DNA of 64,000 nt, from the NCBI RefSeq assembly GCF_031010175.1, contig NZ_JAUAMB010000006.1:62001-126000 (forward strand), read 5' to 3'. The position numbers and the translations under genes are program-made. The notes beneath the pieces are model-generated. The model was given only the letters and a program-made list of their open reading frames with translations. It searched no databases and was not told where the DNA came from. Source of the DNA: Halomonas sp. SpR1. GTDB lineage: Bacteria > Pseudomonadota > Gammaproteobacteria > Pseudomonadales > Halomonadaceae. Positions 7,999 through 18,221 of the stretch are shown here, piece after piece; positions within the stretch are counted from its first letter, which is position 1, and every line of letters starts with the position of its first letter.

Positions 7999-10845
7999 TT
8001 ACAAAGCTTCGATCTTCGCCTTTTGCTCTTCCAACAGCTTTTTGGCAGCCTGGAATTCGGCCAGCTTGGTTCGCTCTTTATCCACCACAGCAACAGGGGC
8101 CTTGGCGATAAAGCCGTCGTTGCCGAGCTTCTTCTCGATGCCGCCGATCAGCTTGTCCTGCTTCTCGATCTCTTTGCTGAGGCGGGCGATTTCGGCGTCT
8201 TTGTCGATCAGATCCGCCATCGGTACCAGCACTTCCATATCGCCTACCAACTGTGTTGCCGCAAGCGGGGCATCATCCGGGTTTTCAAGCCAGGTAACGC
8301 TTTCCAGCTTGGCGAGTTTGGAAAGGAAGCGGCGGTTGCTCTCCAGGCGCTCGGTGTCTTCGGGCTTGCCTTTGGTGAGTAGCACGTCCAGCGGTTTGCC
8401 GGGGGCGATGTTCATCTCGGCGCGGATGTTACGCACGGCGATGATGACGCCTTTCAGCCACTCGATATCCAGGCTGGCCTGATCATCGATTTTGCTCTCG
8501 TCGACTTCCGGCCAGGCTTGCAGCATGATCGACGCATCGTCACCCATATACACCCCTGCCAGCGGCGATACGCGCTGCCAGATCTCTTCGGTGATATAGG
8601 GCATCATCGGGTGAGCAAGGCGCAGAATGGCCTCGAGTACGCGTACCAGCGTGCGACGCGTCCCCCGTTTCGCCTCTGCTGTGGCACTTTCATCCCATAA
8701 AACAGGCTTGGAAAGCTCCAGATACCAGTCGCAGTACTCATTCCAAACGAATTCATACAACGCCTGGGAGGCGTGGTCGAAGCGGTACTCGTCTAGTGCT
8801 TTGGTGACCTGGGCTTCGGTTTTTTGCAGCTGGGAAATAATCCACCGGTCGGCCAGTGAAAGCTCAACCTCTTCACCGCTGGTGCCGCAGTCTTCGCCTT
8901 CTGCGTTCATCAGTACGTAGCGTGAGGCGTTCCACAGCTTGTTGCAGAAGTTGCGGTAGCCATCCAGGCGGCTCATATCAAACTTGATATCGCGCCCAGT
9001 GGTGGCTTGCGAAAGGAAGGTAAAGCGCAGCGCATCGGTGCCGTGGGCTTCAATGCCGTCTTTAAACTCGTCCTTGGTGGCTTTGGCAATCGCCTTGGCC
9101 TGTTTCGGCTGCATCATGTTGCCGGTGCGCTTTTCGAGCAGCTCATCCAGCGTGATGCCGTCAATCAGGTCGATGGGATCCAGCACGTTGCCCTTGGATT
9201 TGGACATCTTCTGCCCCTGGCCGTCGCGCACCAGGCCGTGTACGTAAACCGTCTTGAACGGTACTTGCTTGGTGAACTTCAGCGTCATCATGATCATCCG
9301 GGCAACCCAGAAGAAAATGATATCAAAACCGGTCACCAGCACGCTGGAAGGGTGGAAGGTCTCCAGCTCCGGCGTTTGTTCCGGCCAGCCGAGAGTGCCG
9401 AACGTCCACAGGCCCGAGCTAAACCAGGTATCCAGTACATCTTCGTCCTGAGTAAGCACCACCTCGGGATCGATTGCATGCTTCTCCCGGGCTTCTTCTT
9501 CGCTGCGGGCGACGTAGACGTTGCCTTCGGGGTCATACCACGCTGGGATGCGATGACCCCACCACAGCTGGCGGGAGATACACCAATCCTGCAGGTCGCG
9601 CATCCAGGCAAAGTACATGTTCTCGTAGTTCTTGGGCACGAACTGAATGTCGCCGTTCTCCACCGCTTCAATGGCGGGCTTGGCGAGAGACTCCACGGCC
9701 ACAAACCACTGGTCGGTGAGCAGCGGCTCGATCACATCACCGGAACGATCCCCCAGCGGCAGGGTGTTGTTAACGGCTTCGACCTGCTCCAGCAGGCCCA
9801 GGGCATCCATATCGGCGACGATCTGCTTGCGCGCTTCAAAGCGGTCAAGCCCGGCGTATTTGGCGGGCAGGGTGGCGTCTTCATCCGGTTGGGGCTGACC
9901 TTTTAGATCAAAGATCTCGGCTTGCTCAAGGATGGTTGCGTCCTTGGAGAAGACGTTGATCAGCAGATGATTCTGGCGCTTGCCGACCTCGTAATCGTTG
10001 AAGTCATGGGCGGGGGTGATCTTGACGCAGCCTGAGCCTTTCTCCATATCGGCGTGTTCGTCGGCGACCACCGGAATACGACGGCCGACCAGCGGCAGCT
10101 TGATAAATTTACCGACCAGGGAGGTATAGCGCTCGTCGTCTGGATTGACCGCCACGCCGGTATCGCCCAGCAGGGTTTCCGGGCGAGTGGTGGCTACGAC
10201 AAGATAATCCTTGCCGTCGGCAGTTTTAACGCCATCGGCCAGCGGGTAGCGGAAGTGCCAGAAGCTGCCCTGTTGCTCCTTGTTTTCCACTTCCAGGTCG
10301 GAAATGGCGGTATGCAGGGTGGGATCCCAGTTGACCAGACGCTTGCCGCGGTAGATCAGCTTCTCTTCATGTAGGCGCACAAATACTTCTTGCACTGCTT
10401 TATAGAAGCCATCGTCCATGGTGAAGCGCTCGCGGCTCCAGTCGACGCTGGCGCCCATGCGGCGCAACTGGCGGGTGATATGGCCGCCGGATTCGTGCTT
10501 CCACTCCCAGACTTTATCGATAAACGCCTCACGGCCGAGATCGTGACGAGTCTTGCCTTCTTCGGCGGCGATCTTGCGCTCCACCAGCATTTGCGTGGCG
10601 ATACCGGCGTGGTCGGTGCCTACCTGCCACAGGGTGTTGTTACCCTGCATCCGCTTCCAGCGCGTCAGGGTATCCATAATGGTGTCCTGGAACGCATGGC
10701 CCATATGCAGGCTGCCGGTCACATTGGGCGGTGGAATCATGATCGAAAAAGGCGCGCCCTGGCCGGAAGGTGCAAAACGGTTGTCGGCTTCCCAGCGCTC
10801 GTACCAGCGGGTTTCGATCTGTTCGGGTTGGTAGGTCTTTTCCAT
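7999..10845 (-). CDS. valS: Valyl-tRNA synthetase
   Basis: Class I aminoacyl-tRNA synthetase charging tRNA-Val, cytoplasmic, 948 residues (E. coli has 951). It shows [13 protein letters not shown] with the HIGH-type HMGH, the CP1 editing domain, [10 protein letters not shown] (KMSKS) and a C-terminal coiled coil ([19 protein letters not shown]). The reading frame is open to a TTG at 10869, but ATG 10845 gives the [11 protein letters not shown] terminus that matches known ValS. In most gammaproteobacteria valS directly follows holC; here an MFS gene and a defence-like operon sit between them. Confidence 0.97.
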   Translation of the reverse strand: MEKTYQPEQIETRWYERWEADNRFAPSGQGAPFSIMIPPPNVTGSLHMGHAFQDTIMDTLTRWKRMQGNNTLWQVGTDHAGIATQMLVERKIAAEEGKTRHDLGREAFIDKVWEWKHESGGHITRQLRRMGASVDWSRERFTMDDGFYKAVQEVFVRLHEEKLIYRGKRLVNWDPTLHTAISDLEVENKEQQGSFWHFRYPLADGVKTADGKDYLVVATTRPETLLGDTGVAVNPDDERYTSLVGKFIKLPLVGRRIPVVADEHADMEKGSGCVKITPAHDFNDYEVGKRQNHLLINVFSKDATILEQAEIFDLKGQPQPDEDATLPAKYAGLDRFEARKQIVADMDALGLLEQVEAVNNTLPLGDRSGDVIEPLLTDQWFVAVESLAKPAIEAVENGDIQFVPKNYENMYFAWMRDLQDWCISRQLWWGHRIPAWYDPEGNVYVARSEEEAREKHAIDPEVVLTQDEDVLDTWFSSGLWTFGTLGWPEQTPELETFHPSSVLVTGFDIIFFWVARMIMMTLKFTKQVPFKTVYVHGLVRDGQGQKMSKSKGNVLDPIDLIDGITLDELLEKRTGNMMQPKQAKAIAKATKDEFKDGIEAHGTDALRFTFLSQATTGRDIKFDMSRLDGYRNFCNKLWNASRYVLMNAEGEDCGTSGEEVELSLADRWIISQLQKTEAQVTKALDEYRFDHASQALYEFVWNEYCDWYLELSKPVLWDESATAEAKRGTRRTLVRVLEAILRLAHPMMPYITEEIWQRVSPLAGVYMGDDASIMLQAWPEVDESKIDDQASLDIEWLKGVIIAVRNIRAEMNIAPGKPLDVLLTKGKPEDTERLESNRRFLSKLAKLESVTWLENPDDAPLAATQLVGDMEVLVPMADLIDKDAEIARLSKEIEKQDKLIGGIEKKLGNDGFIAKAPVAVVDKERTKLAEFQAAKKLLEEQKAKIEAL

Positions 10846-10966
10846 GGAGAGTTGGCTCACGGCTGGCAAGAAATGTGCACATTAAGTACATAGGTGCATA
10901 AATGAATAAGTGCATAGCTAATGGGTGCGAGTATAACGCGAGAGGGTGGGGAGCGTCAGGTGCTAC

Positions 10967-12169
10967 TCACCCTCGATTATCGACCGTTATGGTATGCGCA
11001 GAGAATCCGCGCATGGCGATTAGTCCGAGAATGGGCCCCGGCAATAGCCACCAAATCACCGCCAGCGACTGGCTCGACCACAGTGCGGTGACCAGCGCGA
11101 TTGAGGGGATGGTCAACCCAAAGCCAATCGCGTTCATCATCGCCAGCGCTGCCCCGAGGCGCTCTGGCGGGGCCGTGGCGCTGGCCAGCGCCGAAAACTG
11201 CGCAGAATCGGCAATCACGCTAACGCCCCATACGCCCAGAAGCGCCAGCAGCAGCCAGGGCGATGCGCTGCCCAAAAGGGGATAAACCAAACACAGCGCG
11301 CCAGAGGTTGCCAAGGCGACGCAGGCGACTCGGCCGCTGCCAACATGGCGACTCCACCTGCCGGCGAGTACGCAGCCCGGTAAGCCCAGCGCAATGACCG
11401 CAAAGCTGAGCCACGGCTGCGCAGTATTGGAAGCGCCCAAGCGCTCCAGCTCCCGGGCGACCAGAAACGGTACCAGCGCCCATAGGGCGTAAAGCTCCCA
11501 ACAGTGACCGAAGTAGCCCAGCGCGGCGGCGCGAAAGCGCGGCTGTTTGAACGCCGCTAACCCTGCCCAAGGTCGTCCGCTTTTGGCGGTGGCTGGCAGG
11601 TGCGGGCCAACGCCCAGTTTATAAATCATCAACGCTGCAAGCAGCGCCAACAGCGACGCCAGCAGCAGCGGCCACTGCCAGGGGAGGTTCAACGTTAAAC
11701 CGCGCAGCAGGTGCGGCGAGGCAATACCCAGCGTCAACATGCCCACCAGCCAGCCCAGCGCGGCGCCTGCATGGCTGGGTGTCCAGCTCACCACCAGTTT
11801 CATACCCAGCGGATAAATCCCCGCCAGACAGAGCCCGGTGGCAAAGCGCGCCATAGCAGCGAGCGTTACGCTCTCGGCCACGCCGATAAAAGCGGCATTG
11901 ATCAGCGCGCCGAGAACAGCCGATACCGCAAACAAGTGGCTGGCGTGAATGCGATCCGCAAGGCCGGAGGTGGCAATCGCCAGGGTGCCGGTAATAAACC
12001 CGGCCTGAACGGCGATGGTGAGCAGACCCAAATCGCTTTCACTGAGGCTAACGGCCTCCTGTAGTGCCAAGCCAACGCCATTTACGCTAAACCATAGTGA
12101 AGTGCCGAATAGTTGGGCTATGACAATAATGGCCAGCGGGGTGCGGGCTAAAAAAGCGTGGGACAGCAT
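10967..12169 (-). CDS. Major facilitator superfamily transporter
   Basis: 400-residue inner-membrane protein with about 12 hydrophobic segments. It starts LAIIVIAQLFGTSLWFSVNG and has an MFS loop 2-3 signature (TSGLADRI after segment 2), as in small single-chain exporters. Substrate unknown; the N-terminus resembles NarK/CynX-like permeases. It lies between valS and the three-gene defence-like operon on the same strand, but its codon usage looks like the GC-rich host genes rather than the adjacent operon. Confidence 0.85.
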   Translation of the reverse strand: MLSHAFLARTPLAIIVIAQLFGTSLWFSVNGVGLALQEAVSLSESDLGLLTIAVQAGFITGTLAIATSGLADRIHASHLFAVSAVLGALINAAFIGVAESVTLAAMARFATGLCLAGIYPLGMKLVVSWTPSHAGAALGWLVGMLTLGIASPHLLRGLTLNLPWQWPLLLASLLALLAALMIYKLGVGPHLPATAKSGRPWAGLAAFKQPRFRAAALGYFGHCWELYALWALVPFLVARELERLGASNTAQPWLSFAVIALGLPGCVLAGRWSRHVGSGRVACVALATSGALCLVYPLLGSASPWLLLALLGVWGVSVIADSAQFSALASATAPPERLGAALAMMNAIGFGLTIPSIALVTALWSSQSLAVIWWLLPGPILGLIAMRGFSAHTITVDNRG

Positions 12170-12269
12170 TGGCGCTCTCGTCCTTTAAGTTATTTTTTGT
12201 TAAACGGCGCTTGTTCAACCGCTTATTGGACAACTTCAGAGTTCGGCTAGGTTTCGGCAAAGATGCGTA

Positions 12270-13745
12270 TCAAGTCTGCGTTTTGTTATTTTTTACCCAC
12301 TGCTTGCCGGCAGTTGTTAAGCGGTACTTCTGCAGGCGGCTATTGGGCTTATCCGGAATCGTCTGCTCAATCAGGCCAGCGTTCAGTGCTGGCCGCAAGT
12401 AGGCGTTGCGGAAATGAGGTGGATGTTTGAGGCCCAAAATATCCTGTAGCTCGGCTCTTGTCATTTCGCCCTCTAAGGAGTCAAGCAGGCGGACTATTTC
12501 CAGGCTGACTTCCCCGGTGACTTGGTCGGTGACTTGGTCGGTGACTTGGTCGGTGACTTGGTCGGTGTCTGGTGGGGTAGCGCCCGCCCACTCCGCCTCC
12601 GGCCGCCAGATTACCGCGCTGAATTGATTGCCCGACGGATCATCCATTAGGTCAATTTGGGGCCAGGCTTCCAGTGCACGAGGAATGCCGCTGCCCATGC
12701 CACGGTAGGGTAGGATATGGCTGGCGTGCTCGGTGAGGGTAGGATTGCGACGGATTGTCTTTCCTTGGCTAATATCCTCAGCGCTCAGGCTATCCGGTAG
12801 GTGACCCGGGCTGACGATCTCCACACGATCAGCAAAAACCATCAGGCGGACGGAGGCGCTGGTGAAATAGTCTCGGTGGATTAAGGCATTGACCAACAGC
12901 TCTTCCAGCGCCGTTTCGGGAATCTCCAACTCGCCCAGGGTGTTGAAGTTCCGCCCGTGTTGCACATGGTGCAGATTGCGCTTGATAAAGGCGAAAGCGC
13001 TCCGGAACTGCTCCAGCAGGGTGCCCTTGATGTCCTCGCTGTCCAGATAGCGGGTATCGTGCAGGGCTGTGCCGGGGAAGGCCACAGCTTTCACCTCGAA
13101 GGCCGGGCGCCAGCGCTGGGGGTTGCGACCAAACAGCATCAGCCCCGTCAGGTTCAACTCGTGGCCATCGCCAAGGGCCAGGTTCTGCAGCAACTGCTCT
13201 GGTGTTAGGCCGGAGAACTCGCTGCTCTCTCCATAGCGACGATTAAAGTAGGCAGTAAAAGCCTTGTCATCAATATTATCTACCGAGGTACCCGCCACCG
13301 GCACCACGTCGGCGTAAACCAGCCCTGAGCGCTGGAACATGCGCTGCAATTCTTCGCGAGAGGTCACATGCCGCTTGTCCGAACCCTGCTTGACCCAAAT
13401 GCGTCCTTGATTATCAAGATACGGCTTGGCTAACCCATCGGGCACTTCCATTACTATCACAATGCCCTGGTCTGTCTGCACATTCTCGGTTAACGGATGT
13501 ACTGGAGGACGCACATGCTGGGAAGCAGCGTTGCCAAGTAGTTGGTTCAACCGCCGAACAGCTTCGCCATCCAGTCCCGCTATCGTGCCGTCATCGTTAA
13601 CGCCCAGAAACAGCCAACCGCCGCCACTGTTGGCAAAGGCGGACAGTTCAGCGGCAAGGCTATCCGCGTTGGTGGCATCGCGTTTGAACTGGTGGCGGCT
13701 GTCTTCGCCGCGTGCGATGATATCTAACAAATCTAGAAGCCTCAT
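12270..13745 (-). CDS. AlbA_2 (Schlafen-like) DNA/RNA-binding domain protein with GHKL-type ATPase module
   Basis: About 491 residues. The N-terminal AlbA_2 domain (EDSRHQFKRD, LAAELSAFANSGGGWLFLGVNDDG) is followed by the C-terminal ATPase-type module often annotated as RecG-like (ALEELLVNALIHRDY, VRLMVFADRVEIVSPGHLPD, YRGMGSGIPRAL). A linker of four tandem DQVT units (about residues 397-412) leads to a winged-helix-like tail ending in lysines. Such proteins are frequent in defence islands and act as nucleic-acid-binding regulators or effectors; exact role unknown. ATG 13745, with GTG 13751 two codons upstream as an alternative; no clear ribosome-binding site. Last gene of the DUF262 operon, 31 bases after it. 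Confidence 0.8.
   Translation of the reverse strand: MRLLDLLDIIARGEDSRHQFKRDATNADSLAAELSAFANSGGGWLFLGVNDDGTIAGLDGEAVRRLNQLLGNAASQHVRPPVHPLTENVQTDQGIVIVMEVPDGLAKPYLDNQGRIWVKQGSDKRHVTSREELQRMFQRSGLVYADVVPVAGTSVDNIDDKAFTAYFNRRYGESSEFSGLTPEQLLQNLALGDGHELNLTGLMLFGRNPQRWRPAFEVKAVAFPGTALHDTRYLDSEDIKGTLLEQFRSAFAFIKRNLHHVQHGRNFNTLGELEIPETALEELLVNALIHRDYFTSASVRLMVFADRVEIVSPGHLPDSLSAEDISQGKTIRRNPTLTEHASHILPYRGMGSGIPRALEAWPQIDLMDDPSGNQFSAVIWRPEAEWAGATPPDTDQVTDQVTDQVTDQVTGEVSLEIVRLLDSLEGEMTRAELQDILGLKHPPHFRNAYLRPALNAGLIEQTIPDKPNSRLQKYRLTTAGKQWVKNNKTQT
12516..12563. repeat. Four tandem 12-bp repeats inside the AlbA_2 gene
   Basis: GGTGACTTGGTC is repeated exactly four times, each unit encoding Asp-Gln-Val-Thr on the minus strand. 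The unit is a multiple of three, so slippage would lengthen or shorten the interdomain linker without breaking the frame. Four identical units imply recent expansion. Confidence 0.9.
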
Positions 13746-13782
13746 TTTCACTATTCGGGCTCGGTTTGACGCTTACATTATC

Positions 13783-16146
13783 CTAATGCGCATTAACCCC
13801 TTCATCCAAATTCCGGAGAAAATCCTCCGCTGAATCCCGATCCACAGCCCTCCGATAACCCTCTTCGGCCTGCTCAAACCCCTGCCTCGCAAGCAGCTCA
13901 GCAACGGTGGTATCTTCTGGAGCTGTAATGTTGACAACGAACTCGTTACCGTCATTGCCAATTTCGACGCTGAGAGCCACTCCGAGTCGATCACAAGACA
14001 GTCTGATATAGGGCTCAGAATAGGTGTCAGTCACCGATTCATAATCTGCGGTTAGAGAGGAAAGTTTGCGCTGTCCGCTTTTGAGTTTCTTGTAGAGGCA
14101 ATAGGTGAACAGCTCCGCGTGCGCACCATTCATCTGTGAGCGCTTAAGTAAATAGATATGACCGTATTCGACTCGAAGTAATCGTCGTTGGCAATAATCT
14201 AGAACCGACGGGCAGTTAATAACCGCCTCGCGCCAGGAATCAATATTCTCGACGCCTTCAATAATTTCGTCGAGTTGCTTGGCCATATCTGATTCCGTTG
14301 TGAGCGAGCTGAAGAGAGTCTTTAATAGATCTCGCGAAGACTTTGCATATCGTCCAGCACCACTGAGCAATCGTTTCCAGCTGGCTTCCTCTGTCGTGGC
14401 ATTCACCAGGAAGGAGCGGTTTCTTCCGCTGGGAAGCAGGTAATCCCCAAAAGAGAGCAGCGCCCTTTGCCAGCGATATTCGCCTGGATCTGAAAGTCCG
14501 CGGGCCGAAAACATGGCTTCCGCCAGACTTAAGTGTCTTATAAATTCGCTCTGAAAGTTGACATGCTCAGATATGTCCCAGCTTTCTGGTATCGAATCAG
14601 AACACCTAGTAGTGATTTCCGTGAAATCTAACAGGAAGCCGATTTGCCCAAGGAAGTAGCCATGAGATTCAGCTTTGTCGATTAATGGCCGCCAGCCGTT
14701 ATGTGCCTGTATCAGCTGTGCCTTTTGTTTTTCCTCTTCAAGCTGCAGCTCGCTGAAGCCGGTCACGGCTTTTTCAGCTTGCGCCACATAGGTGAGGATG
14801 CCATCGGTGTGCTCAAGCAGGCTCAGGACGCCCTGCACACTGCGCCTAAAATCATCGGCGCGGTTGTAGGATGTGTTCACCGCCAAGTTCCAGATAACTC
14901 GCATCCATTCTTGAAAGGCAAAGGCATTAATGCCATGAGTTCGATGCAACATAAGGAACTGAGAATAGGCCACGAACTGAATCATTTCGACGTATGATAG
15001 GTTAGCGCCGTCAGACGTAATCTTGCTGAAAAAGGCTTTTTCATTGAAATACCGAGCATCCGGTAGCAACTGACACAACTCGCCGTCTTTGCCACACCAT
15101 GAATCGAGTAGGCAAATCAGGGTGCTTGTGAAGGCTTCATCCAGCCAGCCGTGCGAATGAAAATCGGTGTATGAGGGGAGATTGACCCCCTGGCGAAGTT
15201 TACGGACATCCCCTAGGTATTGCGACGACTCTGGGTTTCGGCTAATCAGCGCTACGGCCCGGAATACATTCATAAAGGCATCGTCGTACAGATTGCTTCC
15301 TAAACTGCGATGTTTCCAAAATAAGTCTGCCCAGTTTGTATCCATACGTCGGGCAATATACTCCGCTGCATCGAACGAGTGCCCGCCAAGCGTGAATATC
15401 TCTCCCTCAAGTTGGCTTTCTAGCTCCTGTTCATAGCGCGCCTTGAAAAGCTCGAATGCGGTAAGAGGCTTACCGCGTGCGTTCATCTTAATGTACAGGT
15501 CATCGGAAAGACCGAAGTTGTGTAAATCAAGTAGCTGGAAGGTGATTGCGGGTTGTCCTGCATCCAGCAGCCGAGCAAATAGATCCTCTGATGCGGCAAA
15601 CCGCGCATGAATAGCGTTCAGCATGTGAAGTACAGCTTGGATAGTTGGGTCGAGTCGCCAACTGCGGAAGTACCAGGGTTGATCGGCAATCAGCCCGGCC
15701 ACGTCAGGCACTTCCCCCGGCATAGTAGTAGGACGGTAGCAAACGAGCTCGTCGAAAAATTCATTACTGCTTGGTCTGACGGTGTAGGCGAAACGCGAGC
15801 GTCCTTCGGCCAAAAAGACTTTCTCAAAGTCAGCCCATGCATCATCCAGCCACGCCAGATACCAGTGAAGAAGGTATAGCGTAGTTAGACGCTGCTGGCC
15901 ATCAAGTGGCTGGAAACGGGTCTGTCCATCGCCCTCGACGCTACCGTAGATGAAATCTAGGTTTAGGGGGAGACTAGGATCGTCGGCGGGTTTTTCAAGA
16001 GCTACTTTTAGCGTTCCGAGAAATGTATCTCGAACTTCTACTTCCGATGGTCTGCCCTGCGCAAAATCGCGCTGAATCATAGGTATCCGTATGCGTTCGT
16101 GCCGATCCAGCAACTGCTTATAGTTAATCTGGCTACCAATACTCAT
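13783..16146 (-). CDS. DUF262 domain protein (GmrS-like), no DUF1524
   Basis: 787-residue protein. The N-terminal DUF262 ParB/sulfiredoxin-like domain has IQRDFAQGR (24-32) and PLDGQQRLTTL (80-90, the DGQQR nucleotide-handling motif), then LLDLHNFGLSDDLYIKMNARGKPLTAFE. The long C-terminal part (about 350-787) is not recognised; it lacks the DUF1524 endonuclease signature of its partner. DUF262 proteins include GmrS of the GmrSD type IV restriction enzyme for modified phage DNA. Its ATG overlaps the TAA of the upstream DUF262-DUF1524 gene (TAATG), arguing for a complex. It looks less GC-rich than flanking housekeeping genes. Confidence 0.85.
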   Translation of the reverse strand: MSIGSQINYKQLLDRHERIRIPMIQRDFAQGRPSEVEVRDTFLGTLKVALEKPADDPSLPLNLDFIYGSVEGDGQTRFQPLDGQQRLTTLYLLHWYLAWLDDAWADFEKVFLAEGRSRFAYTVRPSSNEFFDELVCYRPTTMPGEVPDVAGLIADQPWYFRSWRLDPTIQAVLHMLNAIHARFAASEDLFARLLDAGQPAITFQLLDLHNFGLSDDLYIKMNARGKPLTAFELFKARYEQELESQLEGEIFTLGGHSFDAAEYIARRMDTNWADLFWKHRSLGSNLYDDAFMNVFRAVALISRNPESSQYLGDVRKLRQGVNLPSYTDFHSHGWLDEAFTSTLICLLDSWCGKDGELCQLLPDARYFNEKAFFSKITSDGANLSYVEMIQFVAYSQFLMLHRTHGINAFAFQEWMRVIWNLAVNTSYNRADDFRRSVQGVLSLLEHTDGILTYVAQAEKAVTGFSELQLEEEKQKAQLIQAHNGWRPLIDKAESHGYFLGQIGFLLDFTEITTRCSDSIPESWDISEHVNFQSEFIRHLSLAEAMFSARGLSDPGEYRWQRALLSFGDYLLPSGRNRSFLVNATTEEASWKRLLSGAGRYAKSSRDLLKTLFSSLTTESDMAKQLDEIIEGVENIDSWREAVINCPSVLDYCQRRLLRVEYGHIYLLKRSQMNGAHAELFTYCLYKKLKSGQRKLSSLTADYESVTDTYSEPYIRLSCDRLGVALSVEIGNDGNEFVVNITAPEDTTVAELLARQGFEQAEEGYRRAVDRDSAEDFLRNLDEGVNAH

Positions 16147-17927
16147 TAGCGTGACTCCATGATGACGCAGAAGAAACCCGCCAGCACTTCGGTGATCGAA
16201 GAAACGTAACCCTCCCGGTCACTTTCGCCCCAGAACATGAGATTATCCACTAATGGGCTGTAACACTTCAGAAATACATTCCGGGTACACAGAGGCACAA
16301 AAATTCCCGCCTGATCCAGTTCCAGTAGGCGCTTTCGTTTTACGGCAAAGACCGCGTTCTTGTAGCTTCGGTTGGTGCTTTCATCAAGCAGGGTCAGGTT
16401 TGAGATGCCGTGCTCGGTCGAACCGGCATTCGCCTCATTAAAATAATCAAGCGTTCGGTTGTAGAGCGGATCGAAGATTTCATTAGTGGCTTCTGCCTGT
16501 GAGTGTTGCAAGAAACTATGGATAGCTTGTTGCAATGGCTGTTCAGCATCCTGTGACTTCAGGTAGCCTATAGCATTCTTAAGCCATCTAATCCGGTCGT
16601 GGTGGCGTTCCGGCCGATCATCGGTGACGGATCTAATGTGTTCGATATCCCAGCGCTCGCACTTAAAACTGTCAAATTGAAAGCGCAGGTTTGATCGCTG
16701 ATTCTGAAGAAGAGTGGCTAGATTGAATAGCAGCAGAACCGCCCTGATATTTCCTTGACTGGAAAGATAGGAGAGTTTCTCTAACTGGTTGGCGACACAC
16801 TCTTTTATCATTTCGCATTCGGTGGGATCGGGCATTTCCTCGCCTATCGTGCGCTTAAAGATCTCCTGGCGAAGACGCCGCTCGAATGCACTCTTGGTGC
16901 AATCTAGTGAGAGCGTCCTGATGTCGCTGATAGGCATCTCCTGACTGACTAGAAAACCCACCATGTGATAGAGCCCACGATCTTCGTACCACTCTTCTAG
17001 CAGCAGAAAACGCTGCTTGATCTTGCGCCATTCTTCCTCAGGGGTTGTGTTGGGGGCCTTGAGCTTGCGGTTAAATGTGTAGAATACCCCGTATGCATCG
17101 TGTTCCGCGCTTGGCAGGAGCCCCTCCTCCCGAGCCACGAGCTCAAACAGGAATCCGATACGGTTCTGATCCCCTCCTGACTGGTTGCTGAGGAAATACC
17201 AGAACGCGTCGGATTGCAGAGCTTTTTCCACTTGATCCCATTCGTAGGCGATCCGCAGCTGGGTGCTGGTCGCCTCCGTATCATTCGGGCCGGTACGGCG
17301 CAAAAAAAGGGCCCTGATTAGTTCATCGTTGGTCAGTGGTATCTTGCCCACATTGAGCCGAGCAAAAGCCTCAACCGGATTGTCTGAAGCCTCTAGTTGG
17401 AACCAGATGACCTTAGTCTGATTGAGGAGAGCAGACTTGATTGTTTCCACCTCGCTGTCCCGCTTAGCGAACCAGGTCTCTATCGTCTGAATCGCATGGT
17501 AAAGGTGATAAAAATCCACGTTCTGGTTCGCAGTCTCTTCGATTGGATCATCCAGAAATGCGTCTAGATTAGGTCGCGTTTCATAATCGAGGCTGAAGAG
17601 CATTTGTCGGAACCGTTCAGCCAGACGTTCATTGAAATGGCGCAGTATCAGAAGCAACGTAGTGAGGCGTTGCTGTCCGTCGACCACCTCAAAATCTCCG
17701 GTCTCTGGGTGCGCCTTAATAACTAGTGGCTGCAGGCAATAGAACTCCTCCGGCTGCGGGTTTCGGCGCTGTGTGAACTCCTGAATATCGTCAAGCAGTT
17801 GCTGAACCTGCAGAGGCGACCAACGGAAGCCTCTCTGGTAAGCAGGGATAAAAAAGCGGAGGGCGTTGCCTGCCTCATCGACGCGTAGCTCATTGATAGC
17901 TCGGAGAGCTATCTGTTGATCCGTCAT
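16146..17927 (-). CDS. DUF262-DUF1524 protein (GmrSD-like nuclease)
   Basis: 593 residues. The N-terminal DUF262 has IPAYQRGFRW (27-36) and VVDGQQRLTTLLLIL (81-95). The C-terminal part has a His-Me-finger DUF1524 pattern: WDIEHI around residue 428 and NLTLLDESTNRSYKNAVF with KRKRLLEL around 507-530. This is the fused GmrS+GmrD layout of type IV restriction enzymes that cut glucosylated or otherwise modified phage DNA. First gene of a three-gene minus operon. Both motif sets look intact, so it is probably active. Role in defence is inferred from family and company. Confidence 0.87.
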   Translation of the reverse strand: MTDQQIALRAINELRVDEAGNALRFFIPAYQRGFRWSPLQVQQLLDDIQEFTQRRNPQPEEFYCLQPLVIKAHPETGDFEVVDGQQRLTTLLLILRHFNERLAERFRQMLFSLDYETRPNLDAFLDDPIEETANQNVDFYHLYHAIQTIETWFAKRDSEVETIKSALLNQTKVIWFQLEASDNPVEAFARLNVGKIPLTNDELIRALFLRRTGPNDTEATSTQLRIAYEWDQVEKALQSDAFWYFLSNQSGGDQNRIGFLFELVAREEGLLPSAEHDAYGVFYTFNRKLKAPNTTPEEEWRKIKQRFLLLEEWYEDRGLYHMVGFLVSQEMPISDIRTLSLDCTKSAFERRLRQEIFKRTIGEEMPDPTECEMIKECVANQLEKLSYLSSQGNIRAVLLLFNLATLLQNQRSNLRFQFDSFKCERWDIEHIRSVTDDRPERHHDRIRWLKNAIGYLKSQDAEQPLQQAIHSFLQHSQAEATNEIFDPLYNRTLDYFNEANAGSTEHGISNLTLLDESTNRSYKNAVFAVKRKRLLELDQAGIFVPLCTRNVFLKCYSPLVDNLMFWGESDREGYVSSITEVLAGFFCVIMESR

Positions 17928-18221
17928 GTTTTTGTCTCCAATAGCAACTGCGGCCTTACCAATTATGTGCGATCAGTCATGTGCTCTTGCACCATCAAAT
18001 GATCGAAAGTGTCAGATATGCTTTTGATATTAAATATACTTTACAGGCAATTTAAGTAAAGTAAATAAGGCTTAGTCTTTGTACGGGCCCTAGTTCATTC
18101 CTCCGCGCAGCTCGTCGCAGAAAGCTCATAGAGAGGAGTAAAATTCGGATTTCTTGATGGCTATATGCCTTACTTGCTCAACCTATTTTGAGTTTTTGAT
18201 CACACCTTTACATCGACAGCC
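17928..18221. promoter_or_regulatory. AT-rich promoter region of the DUF262 operon
   Basis: 294 bases between the start of the DUF262-DUF1524 gene and the end of holC. A clearly AT-rich patch (about 18025-18075) is the only notable feature and probably contains the operon promoter; no clean -35/-10 pair can be fixed. This is also the junction where foreign DNA joins the holC side. Confidence 0.35.

Noticed and set aside
9007..9906. 299-codon plus-strand frame inside valS
   Set aside because: Antisense to valS, which has intact HIGH, KMSKS and editing motifs.
12516..12563. CRISPR-like repeats
   Set aside because: Units are contiguous 12-mers without spacers inside a coding sequence.
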